Of a DNA stretch of 64,000 nt, positions 48,384-56,079 are shown piece by piece. The DNA is taken from positions 5,146,001 to 5,210,000 of the forward strand of contig NZ_CP107772.1 in NCBI RefSeq assembly GCF_036345155.1, given 5' to 3'. The notes under the pieces are model-generated. The model searched no databases and was not told where the DNA came from. It saw only the letters and a list, made by a program, of their open reading frames with translations. Position numbers and translations under genes: made by a program. This DNA is from Streptomyces sp. NBC_00582 (GTDB lineage Bacteria > Actinomycetota > Actinomycetes > Streptomycetales > Streptomycetaceae). Positions within the stretch are counted from its first letter, which is position 1. Every line of letters begins with the position of its first letter.

Positions 48384-48722
48384 CTACATGTGCAGCAGCC
48401 CGACGGTGATCAGCCCCAGGACGAGAAACAGGACGCCGCAGCCGAGCAGGACGTCACGCACGACGGCTCGCCGGCCCTGCGGGGTGTCGGTCCGCCATCG
48501 GGGATCGACGGACACCTTGCCGTTGTCGAGGTTCTCCGCGAGGCGCTGCGCATCCCCCAGGTGGTACACCACGTAGCTGGTCTCCGATGTGCTGACGGAC
48601 GTCTTGCGCTCTTTGCTGCGCACTCCATGAGCGGCGGCGACCGCACGGACATGCTTCGGCCGCACTCGCCACAGCGGGGCTATGTGCCAGCCTCTCAGCC
48701 AGATCTCGTCATCAGGCGTCAT
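48384..48722 (-). CDS. hypothetical membrane protein with C-terminal helix
   Basis: 112 residues. The N-terminal ~85 are hydrophilic and basic (IWLRGWHIAPLWRVRPKHVR, TSVSTSETSYVVYHLGDAQR). One transmembrane helix closes the protein (DVLLGCGVLFLVLGLITVGL). No family is recognised. It lies directly against the transposase-like remnant, so its 3' side may be altered. The start is the first ATG of a close pair; ribosome site weak. Confidence 0.55.
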   Translation of the reverse strand: MTPDDEIWLRGWHIAPLWRVRPKHVRAVAAAHGVRSKERKTSVSTSETSYVVYHLGDAQRLAENLDNGKVSVDPRWRTDTPQGRRAVVRDVLLGCGVLFLVLGLITVGLLHM

Positions 48723-48842
48723 CCGTCGTGACTCTACGGCGCGTCAGGCTGCCCGGGAATAGGGAACTCGTCGGAGGCGAGCGGCGAAGGAGAGGTGAAA
48801 GCCCGGCCTTCACAGAATGTCTCTTGAACGAGAGGAGCCCCG

Positions 48843-49460
48843 ATGACCGTCGAGCCAGGCGTCCGCGCGGGGGCGGAGAGCGATGCCTCGGTGATTGCGC
48901 GGTCCAGGGACGAGCCCGAAGCGTTCGCCGTGCTCTTCGACCGGTACGCGGATGACGTACATCGCTATCTGGCCCGCAGGCTCGGTGGCGAGCCGGCCGA
49001 CGACCTCATGGCAGAGACCTTCACCACCGCTTTCCAGCACCGGCACCGGTACAACCCCTCGCGGGCCACGGGCGACGGTGCCCGGCCCTGGCTGTTCGGT
49101 ATAGCGACCAACCTGGTCGGCCGGCACCGGCGGGCCGAGGGCCGCCGCTTCAAAGCCATGGCCCGCGTCCCGGCCCCGGCCGATCACGAGGAGCCGCTGG
49201 CCGAGCGTGCCGCGGCCCGGGTGGGGGCACAGGCCGTACGGCGCGAGCTGGCAGCGGCACTGGCCGCCCTGCCCGCACGGCACCGGGACGTGCTCCTGCT
49301 GGTGGCGTGGGGCGGTCTCGGCTACGAGGAGGTGGCCCAGGCCCTCGGTGTCCCCGTCGGCACGGTCAGATCCCGGCTGCACCGGGCTCGCAGCAAGCTG
49401 CGGGAAGCGTTGGGTGGCTCCGATCCGACGACACTGCGAGAGGTACCCGGCCATGACTGA
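48843..49460 (+). CDS. ECF RNA polymerase sigma factor
   Basis: 205 residues. Region 2: AFAVLFDRYADDVHRYLARR with DDLMAETFTTAFQHRHRYN. Region 4: AALAALPARHRDVLLLVAWG with GLGYEEVAQALGVPVGTVRS-RLHRAR. It belongs to the group that is regularly followed by a CU044_5270 membrane protein, with which it overlaps by eight bases here. GAGAGGAG lies just before the ATG. Confidence 0.9.
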   Translation: MTVEPGVRAGAESDASVIARSRDEPEAFAVLFDRYADDVHRYLARRLGGEPADDLMAETFTTAFQHRHRYNPSRATGDGARPWLFGIATNLVGRHRRAEGRRFKAMARVPAPADHEEPLAERAAARVGAQAVRRELAAALAALPARHRDVLLLVAWGGLGYEEVAQALGVPVGTVRSRLHRARSKLREALGGSDPTTLREVPGHD

Positions 49461-50439
49461 CGAACTCGAACTCCTGCGGGACTGGGACCCGGACGCCGCC
49501 CCGCTCACCGACCCGACCAGGGCGAAGGCCCGCTACCGGCTGCTCCGTGCGATTGCGCGCGCGCAGCAGCACCCCGACGCGGCCCCCAGCCGCCGCCACG
49601 CGCTCCGCCTCGCGACCGCCGCGGTGGTCGCCGTGGCGGTTACGGGAACGGCGGTACTGATCTCCGAGGGCGGCACCGACGAGGGCGATCACCCGGACCG
49701 TGCCGACCGTGTGTCGGGCACGGCGACCCCGAGGATGGGCAACGTCAGCGCCGTGACCGTGCTGAACGGGGCGGCGGCGAAGACGGGCACGGACGAGAAG
49801 CCCGTGGCGCCGCGCGGCGACCAGTTCATCTACTCCAAGCGGATCATCAAGGAGACGGAACGCGGGACCGGCGCGGTCAAGACCTACGAGGACGAGAACT
49901 GGGAGTCGGTGGACGGCTCCAAGCGCTCCCTGACCATGGAACTCGGCCGGGTGATCTGGGAGGAGCCCTTGCGGAAGGGCGAGAGCGTGTGGCCGCCTCG
50001 GGAGTGGAGCAAGCTGAAGAAGCTGCCCACCGACCCGAGGGAACTCATTCCGTACATCGCGGGCGGCGGACCGTCCAGCATGTCGATCGGTGACTTCACC
50101 GCACAAGAATGGTTCCACGCCTACTTCATGCTCGGTGAGCTCCTGAAATGGCCGTTGCTGCCCCAGGGGTTGCGTCCCGCCGCGTACGAGGCGCTGGCCC
50201 TGGTGCCCGGAGTCGAGGCGGTTCGGGGAGTGAAGGACTCCGGCGGGCGCACCGGGGTGGGGATCTCCTACCCCGAGAGCCCGTTCGCGCAGGGCAAGTA
50301 CCTCATCTTCGACCCGGAATCCTATGAATTCCTGGGCTTCCGCGACGAACGGACGTCGGCGTCCGGCGACAAGACGTACATCCAGCTGTCACACGTGGTG
50401 GACTGGGCGATCGTCGACCGGGTGAGGCAGCGCCCCTAG
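49453..50439 (+). CDS. CU044_5270 family membrane protein (partner of ECF sigma factor)
   Basis: 328 residues. A short cytoplasmic head (MTDELELLRDWDPDAAPLTD) is followed by one transmembrane helix near residues 50-70 (LATAAVVAVAVTGTAVLISE) and an outer domain (DQFIYSKRIIKETERGTGAV, YIAGGGPSSMSIGDFTAQEW, GVEAVRGVKDSGGRTGVGIS). This matches the CU044_5270 family, found as the translationally coupled partner of ECF sigma factors. An anti-sigma or sensor role is inferred from that pairing. Confidence 0.85.
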   Translation: MTDELELLRDWDPDAAPLTDPTRAKARYRLLRAIARAQQHPDAAPSRRHALRLATAAVVAVAVTGTAVLISEGGTDEGDHPDRADRVSGTATPRMGNVSAVTVLNGAAAKTGTDEKPVAPRGDQFIYSKRIIKETERGTGAVKTYEDENWESVDGSKRSLTMELGRVIWEEPLRKGESVWPPREWSKLKKLPTDPRELIPYIAGGGPSSMSIGDFTAQEWFHAYFMLGELLKWPLLPQGLRPAAYEALALVPGVEAVRGVKDSGGRTGVGISYPESPFAQGKYLIFDPESYEFLGFRDERTSASGDKTYIQLSHVVDWAIVDRVRQRP

Positions 50440-50496
50440 CGGATCCTGTTCGGTTCGCGACGGGGCGAACGGTGCCTGCCGGGGCCCTGGCCGCCC

Positions 50497-50595
50497 GTTG
50501 CCGGTGATCAGACAGCCGCCGACGCGGCCGTAGTAGGCGTACTCGCCCCGGGGGTTGAGGAGGGAGGAGCAGGCGTAGAGGCGTTCGGCGCGCAT
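50497..50595 (-). pseudogene. fragment of a flavodoxin/NADPH-dependent FMN reductase
   Basis: The reverse strand reads ERLYACSSLLNPRGEYAYYG then RVGGCLITGN, a short stretch that resembles the middle of flavodoxin-family reductases (KVGGCLVTGNEDG). Nothing of the family is seen on either side. It is a scrap left between the sigma operon and the epimerase gene. Confidence 0.45.
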
Positions 50596-50665
50596 GTCCT
50601 TACGGAGTCATGACGTACGGGCGCGGCCCCGGGGTGCGGCGCCGGTGCGGATCTAGCGTGGCCCC

Positions 50666-51670
50666 ATGCGTGTACTGGTCACCGGCAGTGCCGGGTTCAT
50701 CGGGTCCCACGTCGTGGACGCCCTGCGGGAGCGCGGGCACGAGGCGCTCGTGTACGACGTCCGGGACGATCCCGGCGCCGACGTACGGGACCCGGCGGCC
50801 GTCCGCCGTGCCCTGTCCGGGGTGGACGCCGTGAGTCACCAGGCCGCGATGGTCGGGCTCGGGAACGGGGTCGCCGACGCGGCGGAGTACGTCTCGCGCA
50901 ACGACCTGGGGACCGCGGTGCTGCTCGCCGCCATGGCCGAGGCGGGGGTACGGCATCTCGTGCTGGCCGGGTCGATGGTCGTCTACGGCGAGGGGCGGTA
51001 CACGTGCCCGGGGCGCCACGGGGTCGTACGGCCGGGTCCGCGGGCCGTCGCCGATCTCGACGCGGGCCGGTTCGAGCCCCTCTGTCCGGTGTGCGGGGAC
51101 GCCCTCGCGCCCGGGCCGGTGGGCGAGGACGCCCCTGCCGATCCCCGCAACGTCTACGCCGCGACCAAGCTCGCCCAGGAGCACCTGGCCGCCGCCTGGG
51201 CGCGGTCGACGGGCGGGTCGGCCCTCTCGCTGCGCTACCACAACGTGTACGGGCCCCGGATGCCCCGCGACACCCCGTACGCCGGTGTCGCCTCCTTCTT
51301 CCGCTCGGCACTCGCCCGGGGCGAGGCCCCGCGGGTCTTCGAGGACGGGCGGCAGCGGAGGGACTTCGTGCATGTGAGGGACGTGGCGGCCGCCAATGCG
51401 GCCGCGCTGGAGGCGGGGGCCGAGCCGGGTGCGCTCACCGCGTACAACACCGGCAGCGGCGAGCCGCACACCGTCGGGGAGATGGCGCGGGCGCTGGCGA
51501 CCGCGTGCGGCGGGCCCGGGCCGGTCGTCACCGGGGAGTACCGGCTGGGCGACGTCCGGCACATCACGGCGGACTCGTCGCGGCTGCGGGCCGCGCTGGG
51601 GTGGAAGCCGCAGGTCGGATTCGAGGAGGGCATGGCGGAGTTCGCGCAGACCGGGACGCGCGGCGCGTAG
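50666..51670 (+). CDS. NAD-dependent sugar epimerase/dehydratase with zinc-ribbon-like insert
   Basis: 334 residues of the extended SDR type. The nucleotide motif is VTGSAGFIGSHVVDALRERG. The catalytic Ser is in LAGSMVVYGEG and the YxxxK motif in NVYAATKLAQEHL. Between them lies an insert with CPGRHGVVRPGPRAVADLDA followed by PLCPVCGDAL, whose cysteines look like a small zinc ribbon. RDFVHVRDVAAANAAAL and TGSGEPHTVGEMARALA are family-typical. The nucleotide sugar is unknown. The ATG follows TAGCGT at leaderless spacing and has no ribosome site. Confidence 0.88.
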   Translation: MRVLVTGSAGFIGSHVVDALRERGHEALVYDVRDDPGADVRDPAAVRRALSGVDAVSHQAAMVGLGNGVADAAEYVSRNDLGTAVLLAAMAEAGVRHLVLAGSMVVYGEGRYTCPGRHGVVRPGPRAVADLDAGRFEPLCPVCGDALAPGPVGEDAPADPRNVYAATKLAQEHLAAAWARSTGGSALSLRYHNVYGPRMPRDTPYAGVASFFRSALARGEAPRVFEDGRQRRDFVHVRDVAAANAAALEAGAEPGALTAYNTGSGEPHTVGEMARALATACGGPGPVVTGEYRLGDVRHITADSSRLRAALGWKPQVGFEEGMAEFAQTGTRGA

Positions 51671-51703
51671 GACCCGCCGGTGGACCGGTGGTGCTGTCCG
51701 CGT

Positions 51704-52816
51704 TCATGAAGCCGCGGCGGGCAGCACCACCTCGAAGCGGCAGCCGCCGGGGATGTTGCGTACGGTGGCCCGGCCCTGGTGGGCCTCGACGATCCCCCGG
51801 ACGATGGCGAGGCCGAGGCCGGCGCCGGCCGGGGGTGTCCGGGCGTGGGTGCCGCGCCAGCCGGTGTCGAAGACGCGCGGCAGATCCTCCTCGGGGATGC
51901 CGCCACAGCCGTCCGTCACCGACAGCACGACACCCTCGCGGGCCCGCTCCGCGGCGATCGCGACCGTGCCGTCCGCCGGGGTCCGGCGGATGGCGTTGAC
52001 CAGCAGGTTGCCCAGGACCCGGCTCATCTCCTTGCCGTCGACCTCCACCGGGACCGGTTCGATCCGGCCTCCCACCAGCCGCACCCCGTGCTCCCGGGCG
52101 AGCGGGTCGGCTCCCGCGAGCGCGTCGCCGACCAAGTCGTAGAGGGAGATCCGGGCGTACGACAGCGGCAGGGTGCCCGCGTGGATGCGGGAGAGTTCGA
52201 AGAGGTCGCCGACCATGTCGTTGAGGCGTTCGACCTCGGTGCGGATCTGCCGCAGATAGCGGTCGGGGTCGGTGGCGACGCCGTCCTCCAGGGCCTCGGA
52301 CATGGCGCGCAGTCCGGCCAGCGGGGTGCGCAGGTCGTGCGAGATCCAGGCGACGAGTTCGCGCCGGGAGGACTCCAACGCGCGTTCCCGCTGCCGGGAT
52401 TCGGCGAGGCGGGCGCTGGTGGCGGCCAACTCCCTTCCGAGGGTCTCCAGTTCGGCGGTCGTCGGGCCGTCAGGCGCGGCGAAGTCCCCGCCGTCGCCGA
52501 AGGAGCGTGCGGCGACGGCGAGTTCACGGCTGCGGGCGACGACCCAGCGGCCCAGCAGCAGCGCGGTGGCCAGCGACACGACGGCCGCCATGGCGACGAC
52601 GGTCGTGACGACGGTCAGGTCGTGCGGCGAGAGGAACATCGCCCAGGCCACGGCGAGCGTGCCCGCGAGCATGGCGACGACGCCGACCGCCGCGACCACG
52701 GCGAGCGAGGCGGTGAGCGAGCGGCGGCGGATCGGCCTGAGGACGGCCGCTCCGGCCAGCCCGGTGACGGCGGCGCCCGCGAAGGCGTACAGGACGATGA
52801 GCGCGGTGTCCCTCAT
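51704..52816 (-). CDS. sensor histidine kinase
   Basis: 370 residues. Two or more N-terminal transmembrane helices (LIVLYAFAGAAVTGLAGAAV, GVVAMLAGTLAVAWAMFL, LTVVTTVVAMAAVVSLATAL) precede a HAMP-like linker, the H-box WISHDLRTPLAGLRAMSEAL, the N-box NLLVNAIRRTP and ATP-lid motifs DGCGGIPE and GAGLGLAIVRGIVEAH. It has little extracytoplasmic sequence, so it may sense within the membrane. The ATG overlaps the response regulator stop (ATGA). Confidence 0.92.
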   Translation of the reverse strand: MRDTALIVLYAFAGAAVTGLAGAAVLRPIRRRSLTASLAVVAAVGVVAMLAGTLAVAWAMFLSPHDLTVVTTVVAMAAVVSLATALLLGRWVVARSRELAVAARSFGDGGDFAAPDGPTTAELETLGRELAATSARLAESRQRERALESSRRELVAWISHDLRTPLAGLRAMSEALEDGVATDPDRYLRQIRTEVERLNDMVGDLFELSRIHAGTLPLSYARISLYDLVGDALAGADPLAREHGVRLVGGRIEPVPVEVDGKEMSRVLGNLLVNAIRRTPADGTVAIAAERAREGVVLSVTDGCGGIPEEDLPRVFDTGWRGTHARTPPAGAGLGLAIVRGIVEAHQGRATVRNIPGGCRFEVVLPAAAS

Positions 52817-53538
52817 GGTCGCCCCCCGCCCGGTTCGAAGCGGTAGCCCACGCCCCACACGGTCTGGATCAGTCGGGGCCGGGCCGGGTCGTCCTCGACC
52901 TTGCCGCGCAGGCGGCGGACATGGACCGTGACCGTCGACAGGTCGCCGAAGTCCCAGCCCCACACCTCGCGCATCAGGTCCTCCCTGCCGTACGCCCGTC
53001 CCTGATGCCTCAGGAAGAACGAGAGCAGGTCGAACTCGCGGAGGGTGAGGGCGAGTTCGGTGCCGTTCTTGGTGGCGCGGCGGGCGGCGGGGTCGACGGT
53101 CAGCCCCGCCGCGCCCAGCGGCCCCCCGGCGGGCGCGGGTCCGGTGCGACGCAGTACGGACTCCACGCGCAGGACGAGTTCGCGCGGGCTGAAGGGTTTG
53201 GTGACGTAGTCGTCGGCGCCGACCTCCAGGCCCAGGATGCGGTCGTCCTCGTCGCCGCGGGCGGTGAGCATGATGACCGGCACGGGCCCGCGGCCCCGCA
53301 TCCGGCGGCACACCTCCAGGCCGTCCATGCCGGGCAGCATCAGGTCGAGGACCACCAGGTCGGGGCGGTGCGCGGCGGCCCGGGTGAGGGCGGTCGGGCC
53401 GTCGTCGGCACGGTCGACCGTGTAACCGGCGCGGCCGAGGTAGCCGGCGACGACCTCGGCGACGGTCGGGTCGTCGTCGACGACCAGGATGCGGGGCGAC
53501 CCGTTCGCGGCCTCCCCTGGCTGATACGGCTGCTGCAT
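52813..53538 (-). CDS. OmpR/PhoB-type response regulator
   Basis: 241 residues. The receiver has the acidic pair in ILVVDDDPT, the phosphorylated Asp65 in VVLDLMLPGMDGLE, Thr in MLTARGDEDD and Lys in DDYVTKPFSPRELVLRV. The winged-helix DNA-binding domain ends with STVTVHVRRLRGKVEDDPAR and TVWGVGYRFEPGG. It forms an operon with the downstream kinase. The GGAGG site lies close to the ATG. Confidence 0.94.
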   Translation of the reverse strand: MQQPYQPGEAANGSPRILVVDDDPTVAEVVAGYLGRAGYTVDRADDGPTALTRAAAHRPDLVVLDLMLPGMDGLEVCRRMRGRGPVPVIMLTARGDEDDRILGLEVGADDYVTKPFSPRELVLRVESVLRRTGPAPAGGPLGAAGLTVDPAARRATKNGTELALTLREFDLLSFFLRHQGRAYGREDLMREVWGWDFGDLSTVTVHVRRLRGKVEDDPARPRLIQTVWGVGYRFEPGGGRP

Positions 53539-53661
53539 GCCTCCAGCCTGGCACCGCGCCGCCGAAGGGGCGGTGCCCGGACCCCGCACCGGCCCTCGAC
53601 GTCCGCGTTTCGTAAGGAGCGTCGGTCCGTTATGCCCGATTCGCGTTCGTAGGGTGAGACC

Positions 53662-54387
53662 GTGACGACCACTCCTTCGGACGTCGACGTGGTGCTGCCC
53701 TGCCTGAACGAGGCCGAGGCCCTCCCCTGGGTCCTCGAACGGATCCCGCCGGGCTGGCGCGCACTCGTCGTCGACAACGGTTCCACCGACGGCTCCGCCC
53801 GGATCGCCCACGCGCTCGGCGCGACCGTCGTGCACGAGCCGCGCCGGGGCTTCGGCGCCGCCTGCCACGCCGGGCTGACCGCCGCCACCGCCGACGTGGT
53901 GTGCTTCTGCGACTGCGACGCCTCCCTCGACCCCTCGCTCCTCGTCCCCTTCGTGCGCGAGGTGCGCGGCGGCGAGGCCGACCTGGTGCTCGGCCGACGG
54001 CGTCCGCGGGGACGGGGCGCGTGGCCCGTGCACGCCCGCGCCGGCAACCTCGCGCTGGCGCGGATGCTTCGCCACCGCACCGGCCTGCCCCTGCACGACC
54101 TCGGGCCCCTGCGCGCCGCCCGCCGCGAGCCGCTGCTCGGCCTCGGCCTCACCGACCGGCGCAGCGGCTATCCGCTCCAGATGGTGGTGCGGGCGGCGGA
54201 CGCGGGCTGGCGGATCGCCGAGCACGACGTGCCGTATCTGCCGCGCACCGGGGTCTCGAAGGTGACGGGCACCTGGCGCGGCACCTGGCAGGCGGTACGG
54301 GACATGAGCCGCGTCCTGGCCACCGCGGAGGACGCCGGGGCCCCCGGCACCAGGGCCTCCGACGCCGGCGGGAGGGCCGTACGGTGA
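53662..54387 (+). CDS. family 2 glycosyltransferase
   Basis: 241 residues. The GT-A start VDVVLPCLNEAEALPWVLER, VVDNGSTDGSARIAHALGA and DVVCFCDCDASLDPSLLVPF give the family. The metal-binding DxD position reads CDCDAS. No membrane helix is seen, unlike dolichol-phosphate mannosyltransferases. The GTG start follows TAGGGT by seven bases with no ribosome site, so it is probably leaderless. It is first of a three-gene operon with overlapping stops and starts, and divergent from the two-component system. Confidence 0.9.
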   Translation: MTTTPSDVDVVLPCLNEAEALPWVLERIPPGWRALVVDNGSTDGSARIAHALGATVVHEPRRGFGAACHAGLTAATADVVCFCDCDASLDPSLLVPFVREVRGGEADLVLGRRRPRGRGAWPVHARAGNLALARMLRHRTGLPLHDLGPLRAARREPLLGLGLTDRRSGYPLQMVVRAADAGWRIAEHDVPYLPRTGVSKVTGTWRGTWQAVRDMSRVLATAEDAGAPGTRASDAGGRAVR

Positions 54388-55010
54388 CCACGCTCCTCGT
54401 CATCGCCAAGGAACCGGTGCCGGGGCGGGTGAAGACCCGGCTCACCCCGCCGTTCACTCCGGTTGAGGCCGCCGAGCTGGCCGAGGCGGCCCTCGCGGAC
54501 ACCCTGCGGACCGTGGCGGCCACACCCGCCGACCGGCGCGTCCTGGTCCTCGACGGGAGCCCCGGCCCCTGGCTGCCGCCCGGTTTCGACGTCGTACGGC
54601 AGTGCGCGGGCGGGCTGGACGAGCGGCTGGCGGACGCGTTCGCGCGCTGCGGCGGCCCGGCCCTGCTCATCGGCATGGACACCCCGCAGGTGACGCCGGA
54701 GTTGCTCGGGGTGGACTTCGCGGACTGTGACGCGTACCTCGGGCCGGCCGAGGACGGGGGTTTCTGGGCGCTCGGGCTGGCCCGTCCCGATCCCGGTCTG
54801 CTGCGGGGCGTGCCCATGTCGACGCCGGTGACGGGGGCCGTGCAGCGGGAGCGGCTGGTCGCGGCCGGGCTGCGGGTGCGCGAGCTGCCCCGGCTGCGGG
54901 ACGTGGACACCGCCGCGGACGCCCACGCCGTCGCCGCCCTCGCCCCGCACGGCCGGTTCGCCGCGCGGCTGGCCCGGAGCGCGGCGGTCACCGGGCCGGA
55001 GCGGCGGTGA
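54384..55010 (+). CDS. DUF2064 / TIGR04282-type glycosyltransferase-like protein
   Basis: 208 residues. LLVIAKEPVPGRVKTRLTPP at the start and LIGMDTPQVTPELLGVDFAD with YLGPAEDGGFWALGLARPDP match the DUF2064 family, which includes proteins named for arsenosugar biosynthesis. The GT2-DUF2064-methyltransferase order also occurs in clusters with no arsenic genes, as here. The product is unknown. The GTG overlaps the GT2 stop (GTGA). Confidence 0.88.
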   Translation: MTTLLVIAKEPVPGRVKTRLTPPFTPVEAAELAEAALADTLRTVAATPADRRVLVLDGSPGPWLPPGFDVVRQCAGGLDERLADAFARCGGPALLIGMDTPQVTPELLGVDFADCDAYLGPAEDGGFWALGLARPDPGLLRGVPMSTPVTGAVQRERLVAAGLRVRELPRLRDVDTAADAHAVAALAPHGRFAARLARSAAVTGPERR

Positions 55011-55759
55011 GCACCGCCCCCGCGCTCGCCTGGGCGACCGCCGACCCCTACGCCGCCGCCCTGCGCACCGGTCACGGCCCGCTGTTCCTGCGCCGAAGCG
55101 ACGGCTGGCTGCTGCCGCTGGAGGTGGAACGCTGGTGCGCCCGGGCCGACGCGGTCGACCGGGACGTACTCGACCGGTGCGAGGGAACCGTCCTCGACGT
55201 GGGGTGCGGGCCGGGGCGGCTGGTGGCGGAACTCGCCGCGCGGGGCCGGGCCGTCCTCGGTGTCGACGTCAGCGAGGCCGCCGTCGACCACACCGTCCGG
55301 CTCGGCGGCCAGGCGCTACGGCGCTCGGTCTTCGAGCCGCTGCCCGCCGAGGGACGCTGGGGAACCGTCCTGCTGATGGACGGCAACATCGGCATCGGCG
55401 GCGATCCCCGCGCTCTGCTGCGACGGGTGGCCGGCCTGCTGCGGCCCGGGGGCCTGCTGATCGCCGAGACCGCGCCGGTGGACGTCGACGAACGCGTGCA
55501 CGTCCGCATCACCGACGCCCGCTCGGCCGTGGGCGCCCCTTTCCCCTGGGCCCGCCTGGGCACCCCGGCCCTGCTCGGACACGCACGGGGCTGGCGGCCC
55601 GCCGCTCAGTGGACGGCCGGCGGACGCCGCTTCGCCGCCCTGCGCACCCGCGGCAGCCGTAGCGCGAGCAGCAGCGCCGAGCCGCCGAAGAGGACGGCGG
55701 TGATCAGCAGCCAGCGGACGGGGAAGCCGTCCGGGGACAGTCCGGTGGCCGACCGGTAA
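55007..55759 (+). CDS. SAM-dependent class I methyltransferase
   Basis: 250 residues. Motif I is GTVLDVGCGPGRLVAELAAR, followed by VLGVDVSEAAVDHT and LLRPGGLLIAETAPVDVDER. The GTG overlaps the DUF2064 stop. The last ~50 residues (from about FAALRTRGSRSAS) are Ser/Arg-rich and run antisense to the 3' end of the convergent membrane gene, so the original stop may have been lost. It probably modifies the product of the two upstream enzymes (inference). Confidence 0.82.
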   Translation: MSTAPALAWATADPYAAALRTGHGPLFLRRSDGWLLPLEVERWCARADAVDRDVLDRCEGTVLDVGCGPGRLVAELAARGRAVLGVDVSEAAVDHTVRLGGQALRRSVFEPLPAEGRWGTVLLMDGNIGIGGDPRALLRRVAGLLRPGGLLIAETAPVDVDERVHVRITDARSAVGAPFPWARLGTPALLGHARGWRPAAQWTAGGRRFAALRTRGSRSASSSAEPPKRTAVISSQRTGKPSGDSPVADR

Positions 55760-56079
55760 CGGCGGTCCACCATGCCGCTGATCAGCGGGAACCACACGAG
55801 CAGGAGCAGCCCCGAGAGCGCGGCCGGTACCCGGACGTACATCACCCACGCCCGGTGACCGGCCGCGCCGAGCCCCCGTACGACCGCCCGGTCCGCGACG
55901 CCGTACAGCGGCAGCAGGACGAGGTCGTGCAGCAGCGCGGCCCCCACGAGCCACAGCGCCACGCCGAACCAGTCGTCGGCGAGGAGACGTACGCCCGCGT
56001 AGGCGGCGACGGCGAACGAGCAGACGAGCAGGAGCAGGGGGAGAGGGCTCCCGACGGGGATCCGCGGCCGGCGCGTCAC
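55606..56079 (-). CDS. small integral membrane protein, partner of the molybdopterin oxidoreductase
   Basis: 157 residues with four transmembrane helices (LPLLLLVCSFAVAAYAGVRL, FGVALWLVGAALLHDLVLLP, VRVPAALSGLLLLVWFPLIS, WLLITAVLFGGSALLLALRL). The GTG start overlaps the oxidoreductase stop (GTGA). No family is recognised; it may be a membrane partner of that enzyme. Confidence 0.75.
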   Translation of the reverse strand: MTRRPRIPVGSPLPLLLLVCSFAVAAYAGVRLLADDWFGVALWLVGAALLHDLVLLPLYGVADRAVVRGLGAAGHRAWVMYVRVPAALSGLLLLVWFPLISGMVDRRYRSATGLSPDGFPVRWLLITAVLFGGSALLLALRLPRVRRAAKRRPPAVH

